Both the position numbers and the translations under genes were made by a program. This document shows positions 1-5,339 of a stretch of DNA of 5,339 nt, piece by piece. Origin of the DNA: Flavobacterium sp. GTDB taxonomy: Bacteria; Bacteroidota; Bacteroidia; Flavobacteriales; Flavobacteriaceae. Numbering within the stretch: position 1 is the first letter of the stretch; each line of letters opens with the position of its first letter. The notes under the pieces were generated by a model. That model was not told the origin of the DNA. It did no database searches and saw only the letters and a list, made by a program, of their open reading frames with translations. The stretch spans positions 1-5,339 of the forward strand of contig JAHEBK010000139.1 in NCBI GenBank assembly GCA_024642295.1. Reading direction: 5' to 3'.

Positions 1-160
1 GTAAAACAAAAATCTTCTTTTTTTGTGATAATTGAATCGAAAAAAAGGGAAATACTCGTGAGTCTTATTGATTAATTTCAAACTGTGCTATAACAAACCC
101 TTGAATAAGATATTTTTTAGACTCCCAAAAAATTAGAAGATATCCAACTCTTCCTGGTCT

Positions 161-182
161 AAAAAACAAGAAAAAAACAAGA
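161..182. repeat. Two perfect tandem copies of an 11-mer
   Basis: AAAAAACAAGA occurs at 161-171 and again, exactly, at 172-182. The period is close to one helical turn, and the repeat lies about 40 bases upstream of the candidate -33 element of gcvT. It may be simple slippage in low-complexity DNA, or an A-tract element that bends DNA upstream of the promoter. Function is not shown. Confidence 0.6.
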
Positions 183-223
183 TCTGCTTCTAAAAAAACT
201 ACTGTTTTCTAGATTGATTTTAC

Positions 224-255
224 TTTGGTTTGTCCATAAAAAAGCAATAAATTAG
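224..255 (+). promoter_or_regulatory. Weak Bacteroidota-type promoter candidate for gcvT
   Basis: TTTG at 224-227 could serve as the -33 element. After 20 bases comes TAAATTAG at 248-255, which matches the -7 consensus TAnnTTTG at all fixed positions but one. The spacing falls in the range known for the Bacteroidota primary sigma factor. Transcription would start near 260, leaving a short A-rich leader of about 20 bases before the gcvT start codon. The mismatch and the AT-rich background make this tentative. Confidence 0.35.
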
Positions 256-281
256 CACCTTCAAAAAATATAAAAATCACA

Positions 282-1364
282 ATGAAAGATACTGCGCTTA
301 CGCACATACACGAAGCTCTTGGTGCCAAAATGCTCCCTTTTGCAGGTTATAACATGCCTATTTCGTACGAAGGAATTAATGCTGAACATGAAACAGTACG
401 AAATGCAGTAGGTGTTTTTGATGTTTCGCACATGGGAGAATTTTTACTTTCGGGACCTAATGCACTAGCTTTAATCCAAAAAGTAACTTCAAATGATGCT
501 GCAACTTTGGTGGATGGAAAAGCACAATATTCTTGTTTACCAAATGCAACTGGCGGAATTGTAGATGATTTATTGGTGTACAAAATCAAAGACGAGCAAT
601 ATTTATTAGTGGTTAACGCTTCAAATATTGATAAAGACTGGGAATGGATTTCGAACCAAAACGATTTGGATGTAGAGATGAAAAACCTTTCGGATGAATA
701 TTCTTTATTAGCCATTCAAGGACCTAAAGCGGTTGAAGCAATGCAATCTTTGACTTCGGTTGATTTGAGTGCAATTGCTTATTATCATTTTCAAGTTGGT
801 GATTTTGCAGGAATTGAGCATGTTATCATTTCAGCAACTGGCTATACTGGTGCTGGAGGTTTTGAGATATATTGTAAAAACAATGAAGTAGAACAAATTT
901 GGAATAAAGTTTTTCAAGCGGGAGCAGCTTTTGGAATCAAACCAATAGGACTAGCAGCTCGTGATACGTTGCGTCTTGAAATGGGATTCTGTTTGTATGG
1001 AAACGACATCAACGATACCACTTCTCCAATTGAAGCGGGATTAGGTTGGATTACCAAATTCAACAAAGAATTTACCAATTCGGAAAATCTTAAACAACAA
1101 AAAGAAACTGGTGTTACAAGAAAATTGATTGGTTTTGAAATGCAAGAACGCGCTATTCCACGTCACGATTACGAAATTGTAGATGCTAATGGTAATGAAA
1201 TCGGTATTGTTACTTCAGGAACGATGTCACCTTCTTTAAATAAAGGAATTGGATTGGGATATGTGACAGTAGATAATAGCACTGTTGATAGTGAAATATT
1301 TATCCGCATTCGTAAAAAAGATGCAGTAGCCAAAGTCGTTAAATTGCCTTTTTACAAAAAATAA
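282..1364 (+). CDS. gcvT: Glycine cleavage system aminomethyltransferase (T-protein)
   Basis: This encodes the 360-residue cytoplasmic T-protein of the glycine cleavage complex. It acts on the aminomethyl group carried by lipoyl H-protein, releasing ammonia and passing the one-carbon unit to tetrahydrofolate as 5,10-methylene-THF. Length fits the family (about 364 in E. coli). Family motifs run in order: the N-terminal [12 protein letters not shown] (residues 18-29), [10 protein letters not shown] (44-53), [10 protein letters not shown] (91-100) with the conserved acidic pair D95-D96 in the folate site, [12 protein letters not shown] (186-197), [11 protein letters not shown] (223-233) and EAGLGW (251-256). 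The C-terminal barrel domain follows, with RAIPR (290-294) and TSGTMSPSL (311-319). The start is chosen because [17 protein letters not shown] aligns with family N-termini. The leader is A-rich with no Shine-Dalgarno. Genes for the P and H proteins are not adjacent in this window, which suggests a dispersed gcv system. No truncation or frameshift is seen. Confidence 0.96.
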   Translation: MKDTALTHIHEALGAKMLPFAGYNMPISYEGINAEHETVRNAVGVFDVSHMGEFLLSGPNALALIQKVTSNDAATLVDGKAQYSCLPNATGGIVDDLLVYKIKDEQYLLVVNASNIDKDWEWISNQNDLDVEMKNLSDEYSLLAIQGPKAVEAMQSLTSVDLSAIAYYHFQVGDFAGIEHVIISATGYTGAGGFEIYCKNNEVEQIWNKVFQAGAAFGIKPIGLAARDTLRLEMGFCLYGNDINDTTSPIEAGLGWITKFNKEFTNSENLKQQKETGVTRKLIGFEMQERAIPRHDYEIVDANGNEIGIVTSGTMSPSLNKGIGLGYVTVDNSTVDSEIFIRIRKKDAVAKVVKLPFYKK

Positions 1365-1387
1365 CAACCAAAGAACACCATTTTATC

Positions 1388-1447
1388 TTTAAATTTATTT
1401 CTATAAAAACCATTTTTTTATAAACCATTTAAAACGATAAATTTAAA
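1388..1447. repeat. Nested AT-only inverted repeats after gcvT
   Basis: A perfect 11-bp inverted repeat, TTTAAATTTAT at 1388-1398 and ATAAATTTAAA at 1437-1447, encloses a second perfect 8-bp hairpin, TATAAAAA at 1402-1409 and TTTTTATA at 1415-1422. The region also has a direct repeat AAACCATTT at 1407-1415 and 1422-1430. The array starts about 23 bases after the gcvT stop. It may form a 3' end structure of the gcvT mRNA, but no T-run follows the outer arm and there is no G or C in any arm, so it is not called as an intrinsic terminator. Chance pairing in AT-rich DNA is a real alternative. Confidence 0.5.
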
Positions 1448-1489
1448 AGTAAACTGGCATAAATCATTTTAAAACTTGCGGAATAATTG

Positions 1490-1497
1490 TATTTTTG
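1490..1497 (+). promoter_or_regulatory. Promoter -7 element for the yebC-family gene
   Basis: TATTTTTG matches the Bacteroidota -7 consensus TAnnTTTG exactly and lies 26 bases before the start codon. Transcription would start near 1502-1504, giving an A-rich leader of about 20 bases. The expected -33 element falls in the T-run around 1467-1470, which lacks the usual TTG, so that half is degenerate. The element sits between short inverted arms TGCGG (1477-1481) and CCGCA (1500-1504), which could be an operator. Confidence 0.6.
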
Positions 1498-1523
1498 TAC
1501 CGCATAAAAAATAAAAATCAGAA

Positions 1524-2237
1524 ATGGGAAGAGCGTTTGAGTTCAGAAAAGGTAGAAAAATGAAGCGTTGGTCAGCTATGGCTAAAGCATTTACCCGAAT
1601 TGGAAAAGATATCGTAATGGCAGTTAAGGAAGGTGGACCAAATCCTGAAGCCAATTCAAGATTAAGAGCCGTAATCCAAAATGCTAAGGCAGCTAATATG
1701 CCGAAAGACAATGTGGAACGCGCTATTAAAAAAGCAACTGATAAAGATACTGCCAACTATAAAGAAGTATTGTTTGAAGGCTATGCTCCTCACGGAATTG
1801 CGCTTTTGATAGAAACTGCAACTGACAACAACAACAGAACCGTTGCGAATGTGAGAAGCTATTTTAACAAATGCAATGGAACAATGGGAACGCAAGGATC
1901 TGTTGAATTTATGTTTGACCACACCTGTAACTTTCGTATTCCAAAAGAAGGAATCGATGCTGAGGAATTAGAATTAGAATTAATTGATTTTGGTGCTGAA
2001 GAGGTATTTGAAGACGAAGACGGAATTTTAATTTATGCTCCTTTTAATAGTTTTGGAACTATCCAAAAAGAATTAGAATCTAGAAATTTAGAAATTCTTT
2101 CATCAGGTTTTGAACGTATTCCTCAAATTACAAAAAAATTGACTGAAGCTGAAATGGCTGACGTTGAAAAACTAATTGAAAAAATGGAAGAAGACGATGA
2201 CGTGATGAACGTTTATCATACTATGGAAGAAGCTTAA
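1524..2237 (+). CDS. yebC: YebC/PmpR/TACO1-family protein
   Basis: This 237-residue cytoplasmic protein belongs to the YebC family (about 246 residues in E. coli). The family was long annotated as a DNA-binding regulator (PmpR). More recent work in Firmicutes points to a ribosome-associated role in relieving stalls at proline-rich stretches, and mitochondrial TACO1 supports COX1 translation. Visible family signatures are PNPEANSRLR (39-48), NAKAANMPKDNVERAIKKA (53-71), EGYAPHGIALLIE (85-97), TDNNNRTVANVR (100-111), GTMGTQGSVEFMF (119-131), and the C-terminal DDDVMNVYHTM (224-234). The N-terminus is strongly basic and reads MGRAFEFRKGRKMKRW instead of the usual MAGHSKWANIKHRK. I recall this variant as typical of Flavobacteria. 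Residue 1 is taken as the start because MGRAFEFRK fits that variant and a -7 motif lies just upstream. The next Met (residue 13) would remove the basic tip. A strong terminator follows, so it is probably monocistronic. Whether this copy acts on ribosomes or DNA cannot be read from the sequence. Confidence 0.93.
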   Translation: MGRAFEFRKGRKMKRWSAMAKAFTRIGKDIVMAVKEGGPNPEANSRLRAVIQNAKAANMPKDNVERAIKKATDKDTANYKEVLFEGYAPHGIALLIETATDNNNRTVANVRSYFNKCNGTMGTQGSVEFMFDHTCNFRIPKEGIDAEELELELIDFGAEEVFEDEDGILIYAPFNSFGTIQKELESRNLEILSSGFERIPQITKKLTEAEMADVEKLIEKMEEDDDVMNVYHTMEEA

Positions 2238-2261
2238 CAGCCACTTTTACCAAAAAAAATT

Positions 2262-2290
2262 AAACTCTAGCTACGGCTGGAGTTTTTTTT
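2262..2290 (+). terminator. Strong intrinsic terminator after the yebC-family gene
   Basis: AAACTCTAGC (2262-2271) pairs with GCTGGAGTTT (2276-2285) as a 10-bp stem with a single T-G wobble (T2268 with G2280). The loop is TACG (2272-2275), closed by a C-G pair. In RNA this is a C(UACG)G tetraloop of the very stable UNCG class. The 3' arm runs into eight consecutive T (2283-2290), and an A-run precedes the 5' arm. The stem begins 24 bases after the stop codon, and it separates this unit from uvrA. Confidence 0.9.
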
Positions 2291-2295
2291 ATTCC

Positions 2296-2305
2296 ACCAA
2301 TTGGT
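2296..2305. repeat. 10-bp perfect palindrome upstream of uvrA
   Basis: ACCAATTGGT is a perfect palindrome centred between 2300 and 2301. It lies just after the terminator and about 58 bases upstream of the candidate uvrA -7 element. It could be a binding site for a dimeric regulator, but no known operator (including common LexA boxes) was recognised, and a single 10-mer palindrome is weak evidence. Confidence 0.35.
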
Positions 2306-2335
2306 TTTGGTATTTTAACAGAAACTTGCCGACTG

Positions 2336-2370
2336 TTGTAGGGAAAGAATCAATCAAAATGGTAACTTTG
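2336..2370 (+). promoter_or_regulatory. uvrA: Bacteroidota-type promoter candidate for uvrA
   Basis: TAACTTTG at 2363-2370 matches the -7 consensus TAnnTTTG exactly. The nearest upstream TTG is at 2336-2338, giving a 24-base spacer, one base longer than the usual 17-23 range. Predicted transcription starts near 2375, so the leader before the start codon at 2387 would be only about a dozen bases, A-rich at its 3' end and without a Shine-Dalgarno. Confidence 0.6.
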
Positions 2371-2386
2371 CTTTTTTGCCAAAAAT

Positions 2387-5218
2387 ATGCTAGATACAGA
2401 CAATACGATTGAAGTACTGGGCGCGAGAGTGCACAATCTTAAAAATATAGACATCTCGATTCCAAGAGAGAAATTAGTGGTTATCACAGGGCTTTCAGGC
2501 TCAGGAAAATCGTCTTTAGCTTTTGATACGATCTATGCCGAAGGACAACGACGTTATGTAGAAACCTTTTCGGCTTATGCACGTCAGTTTTTAGGTGGAT
2601 TAGAACGCCCTGATGTTGATAAAATTGACGGACTTTCTCCTGTGATTGCTATTGAACAAAAAACGACCAGTAAAAGTCCACGCTCAACAGTAGGTACAAT
2701 TACAGAAATTTATGATTTCTTGCGTTTGCTTTATGCTCGTGCTGCAGATGCGTACAGCTACAACACAGGCGAGAAAATGGTATCGTATTCTGATGAGCAA
2801 ATCAAAGACCTGATTAGTACCGATTTTAACAACAAACGCATCAACATCTTAGCCCCAGTCATCAAAGCAAGAAAAGGGCATTATGGCGAACTGTTCCAAC
2901 AAATTGCCAAACAAGGATTTCTAAAAGTACGTGTAAATGGCGAAATTCGAGATATCACAACTGGAATGAAACTTGACCGTTACAAGACGCACGACATTGA
3001 AATTGTAGTCGACAGAATGGCAATTAACACTACTCCTGATACCCAAAAAAGATTAGGAGAAAGCATTAATACTGCCATGCATCACGGTGAAAATGTACTA
3101 ATGGTCTTGGATCAAGACAGCAATGAGGTTCGCTATTTTAGTCGGAACTTGATGTGTCCTAGTACTGGAATTTCGTATCAAAACCCAGAACCCAATTTAT
3201 TTTCATTCAACTCCCCAAAAGGCGCTTGCGAGCATTGCAAAGGACTTGGAACAGTGAATGAAATTAACCTTAAAAAAATATTACCTAATCCTAAATTGTC
3301 TATCAAAGCAGGTGGATTCTTGCCTTTAGGCGAATATAAATCATCTTGGATTTTCAAGCAATTAGAGACTATAGGTGAGCGATTTGGTTTTAAAATCACA
3401 GATCCTATCGAAAGCATTTCTGTAGAAGCTATGGAAATGATATTGAACGGAGGAAAAGAAAAATTCAGCATTTCTTCTAAAGATTTAGGGGTTACACGTG
3501 AATATAAAATTGAGTTTGAAGGAATTGCTCACTTTATTAAAAACCAACACGACGAAAGTGGTTCTAGCACAATCAGACGTTGGGCTAAAGAATTCATGGA
3601 CGAAATTGACTGTCCTATATGTAAAGGATCCAGATTGAAAAAAGAAGCCAACTACTTTAGAGTCAATGAAAAAAATATTACCGAATTATGCACCATGGAC
3701 ATTTCGGATTTGACGGCTTGGTTTGAGGATTTAAACAGTAATTTATCCGAAAAGCAGATGGCGATTGCTACTGAGGTTTTAAAAGAAATCAAAGACCGAT
3801 TGGCTTTTTTAATGAACGTAGGTTTAAACTACCTAGCCTTGAGTCGTAGCTCAAAATCACTTTCAGGTGGTGAGGCACAACGCATTCGGTTGGCAACGCA
3901 AATAGGTTCACAACTCGTGGGCGTTTTATATATTTTGGACGAACCTAGTATTGGTTTACACCAAAGAGACAATGAAAAACTCATCCGTTCTCTAGAGCAA
4001 TTACGTGATATTGGGAACTCGGTTATTGTTGTAGAACACGACAAAGACATGATGGAGCGCGCCGATTATGTAATTGATATTGGCCCGAAAGCAGGAAAGT
4101 TTGGAGGTGAAATTATAAGTATTGGTACGCCTTCGGAAACACTTGCTTCCGAGACAATTACTGCGCAATACTTAAATGGTACATTGAAGTTTGAAATCCC
4201 TAAAAAACGTCGTGAAGGAAACGGAAATTCCCTTAAACTTACAGGAGCAACAGGGAACAATTTAAAGAATGTTTCTATCGATTTGCCCTTAGGAAAATTA
4301 ATTTGTGTAACGGGAGTTTCAGGAAGTGGTAAATCAACTTTGATCAATGAAACACTCTATCCTATTTTGAATGCGCACTTTTTTAACGGTGTCAAAAAAC
4401 CACAACCCTATAAAAAAATTGAAGGACTCGAACATATTGACAAAGTAATTGATATTGACCAAAGTCCAATTGGGCGAACCCCTCGCTCCAATCCAGCTAC
4501 ATATACGGAAGTTTTTACTGAAATACGTAAACTATACACCATGACGCCTGAAAGCATGATTCGAGGATATAAAGCGGGTCGTTTTAGTTTTAATGTGAAA
4601 GGTGGTCGCTGTGAAACCTGCGAAGGATCAGGAGTACGAACCATCGAAATGAACTTTTTACCTGATGTTTATGTAGAATGTGAAACCTGTCAAGGCAAGC
4701 GTTTTAACCGTGAAACACTCGAAATTCGATACAAAGGAAAATCCATTTCAGATGTACTGAACATGACAGTTGATGAAGCAGTTCCATTCTTCGAAATGAT
4801 TCCTAAAATCTTCCGTAAAGTAAAAACCATCCAAGATGTTGGATTAGGATACATCACTCTAGGGCAACAAAGCACAACGCTATCAGGTGGTGAAGCGCAA
4901 CGTATCAAACTAGCCGGTGAACTTTCTAAAAAAGACACTGGAAATACATTTTACATTTTGGACGAACCCACTACAGGGCTCCATTTTGAAGACATCCGCG
5001 TCTTGATGGATGTCATTAATAAGTTGGTAGAAAAAGGAAATACGATTCTGATTATCGAGCACAACATGGATGTCATTAAACTAGCCGATTACATTATCGA
5101 CATAGGTCCTGAAGGAGGAAAAGGCGGCGGAAAAGTCGTAGCTACCGGAACTCCAGAAGAAGTAAGCATCAACAAAAAAAGTTATACCGCTAAGTTTCTA
5201 AAGAAGGAACTTGAGTAA
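2387..5218 (+). CDS. uvrA: Excinuclease ABC subunit A (UvrA)
   Basis: This 943-residue cytoplasmic DNA-binding ATPase (940 in E. coli) dimerises, loads UvrB at damaged DNA and starts nucleotide excision repair. It has two ABC ATPase modules. Module I has Walker A GLSGSGKS (35-42), signature LSGGEAQRI (492-500), Walker B YILDEP (515-520) and H-loop H551. Module II has Walker A GVSGSGKS (643-650), signature LSGGEAQRI (832-840), Walker B YILDEP (856-861) and H-loop H892. The UvrB-binding region (roughly 120-200) and insertion domain (roughly 290-400) lie inside module I. The C-terminal zinc finger is complete: C742, C745, C765 and C768 with a 19-residue spacer. A CPIC pair is present at C409/C412. 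The first finger is incomplete: C257, C281 and C284 are present, but T260 stands where E. coli has the second Cys. The early Cys-Pro-x-His motif of E. coli (after RVGEPR) is also absent near 122-127. The conserved block [20 protein letters not shown] (689-708) is intact. The start fits family N-termini ([14 protein letters not shown]). UvrB and UvrC are not in this window. Confidence 0.98.
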   Translation: MLDTDNTIEVLGARVHNLKNIDISIPREKLVVITGLSGSGKSSLAFDTIYAEGQRRYVETFSAYARQFLGGLERPDVDKIDGLSPVIAIEQKTTSKSPRSTVGTITEIYDFLRLLYARAADAYSYNTGEKMVSYSDEQIKDLISTDFNNKRINILAPVIKARKGHYGELFQQIAKQGFLKVRVNGEIRDITTGMKLDRYKTHDIEIVVDRMAINTTPDTQKRLGESINTAMHHGENVLMVLDQDSNEVRYFSRNLMCPSTGISYQNPEPNLFSFNSPKGACEHCKGLGTVNEINLKKILPNPKLSIKAGGFLPLGEYKSSWIFKQLETIGERFGFKITDPIESISVEAMEMILNGGKEKFSISSKDLGVTREYKIEFEGIAHFIKNQHDESGSSTIRRWAKEFMDEIDCPICKGSRLKKEANYFRVNEKNITELCTMDISDLTAWFEDLNSNLSEKQMAIATEVLKEIKDRLAFLMNVGLNYLALSRSSKSLSGGEAQRIRLATQIGSQLVGVLYILDEPSIGLHQRDNEKLIRSLEQLRDIGNSVIVVEHDKDMMERADYVIDIGPKAGKFGGEIISIGTPSETLASETITAQYLNGTLKFEIPKKRREGNGNSLKLTGATGNNLKNVSIDLPLGKLICVTGVSGSGKSTLINETLYPILNAHFFNGVKKPQPYKKIEGLEHIDKVIDIDQSPIGRTPRSNPATYTEVFTEIRKLYTMTPESMIRGYKAGRFSFNVKGGRCETCEGSGVRTIEMNFLPDVYVECETCQGKRFNRETLEIRYKGKSISDVLNMTVDEAVPFFEMIPKIFRKVKTIQDVGLGYITLGQQSTTLSGGEAQRIKLAGELSKKDTGNTFYILDEPTTGLHFEDIRVLMDVINKLVEKGNTILIIEHNMDVIKLADYIIDIGPEGGKGGGKVVATGTPEEVSINKKSYTAKFLKKELE

Positions 5219-5339
5219 ATTCCTCTCCAAAGGAGAAATACAAACCTAAAAACAAATAGTATAGAGAATACTCTTTTACTTAATTTAGGATTAAAACAAA
5301 ATTCATTTACTTTAAAAAAAATCTTTAATGTTTACTACT
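5219..5339. other. Gene-free tail after uvrA with weak hairpins
   Basis: No gene can be supported here. Short inverted repeats are present: TCTCC (5224-5228) with GGAGA (5232-5236) around an AAA loop but without a T-run; AGTAT (5258-5262) with ATACT (5268-5272), followed by CTTTT; and CCTAAA (5245-5250) with TTTAGG (5284-5289) enclosing the previous hairpin. One of these may end the uvrA transcript, but all are shorter and weaker than the terminator at 2262-2290. An ATG at 5328 runs off the window edge after four codons and cannot be judged. Confidence 0.5.

Larger units (their letters stand above)
1..281. other. Gene-free leader upstream of gcvT
   Basis: This AT-rich stretch of about 280 bases has stops in all frames and I can support no coding region in it. 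It holds poly-A and poly-T runs, an 11-bp tandem duplication (161-182), and partly overlapping inverted repeats: TCTTATT at 63-69 with AATAAGA at 104-110, and GAGTCT at 60-65 with AGACTC at 119-124. Neither repeat is followed by a convincing T-run, so they are not called as a terminator of an upstream gene. No tRNA, glycine riboswitch or other structured RNA was recognised. The last ~60 bases carry a weak promoter candidate. Confidence 0.7.

Noticed and set aside
1..281. Glycine riboswitch upstream of gcvT
   Set aside because: gcv genes are often under glycine riboswitches, but the conserved GGA/GGAGAG-type aptamer cores and paired helices are not visible in this A/T-rich stretch.
347..715. 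Minus-strand open frame of 122 codons inside gcvT
   Set aside because: It lies wholly within the clearly coding gcvT frame, has no family resemblance and no promoter of its own. The other minus-strand frames inside yebC and uvrA were rejected for the same reason.
2291..2386. SOS (LexA) operator upstream of uvrA
   Set aside because: No CTG-N10-CAG or GAAC-N4-GTTC type site is present. The palindrome at 2296-2305 does not match either.
1524..5218. yebC and uvrA as a DNA-repair operon
   Set aside because: In many bacteria yebC lies next to ruvC, so a repair link was tempting. Here a strong terminator, a 149-base gap and a separate promoter motif argue against co-transcription.
5224..5236. Terminator of uvrA
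   Set aside because: The stem is only 5 bp with a 3-base loop and is followed by AAATACAAA, not a T-run. The hairpin at 5258-5272 is nearly as weak.
5328..5339. Start of a downstream gene at the right edge
   Set aside because: Only four codons are visible after the ATG, with no clear promoter motif upstream. It cannot be supported without more sequence.

Overview
The window looks like a piece of core chromosome from a member of the Bacteroidota, most likely Flavobacteriaceae and close to Flavobacterium. Four things point there. The DNA is AT-rich. The gene starts have A-rich leaders with no clear Shine-Dalgarno sequence. Two intergenic gaps carry exact matches to the Bacteroidota -7 promoter motif TAnnTTTG. 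The three proteins have a flavobacterial flavour, for example the YebC that begins MGRAFEFRK. The genus is an inference from memory of family sequences, not from a search.

Layout: 1-281 is a gene-free, stop-rich AT-rich leader with a weak promoter candidate near its end. 282-1364 (+) is gcvT, the aminomethyltransferase (T-protein) of the glycine cleavage system. 1365-1523 is a gap with a nested AT-only inverted repeat followed by a promoter candidate. 1524-2237 (+) is a YebC/PmpR/TACO1-family protein. 2238-2386 holds a strong intrinsic terminator (10-bp stem capped by a UACG tetraloop), a 10-bp palindrome and a promoter candidate. 2387-5218 (+) is uvrA, the damage-recognition ATPase of nucleotide excision repair. 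5219-5339 is a gene-free tail with only weak hairpins.

The three genes are co-directional but look like separate transcription units. The gaps are 149-159 bp, each of the last two genes has its own -7 motif, and a convincing terminator separates yebC from uvrA. Their roles are one-carbon/glycine metabolism, translation support and DNA repair, with no obvious shared pathway.

All three reading frames are intact and close to full family length. I see no mobile element, CRISPR array, RNA gene, riboswitch or defence system, and nothing that amounts to a new biological system. The points most worth a second look are the partly missing N-terminal zinc ligands in UvrA, the variant N-terminus of YebC, the UACG-capped terminator and the nested inverted repeat after gcvT.
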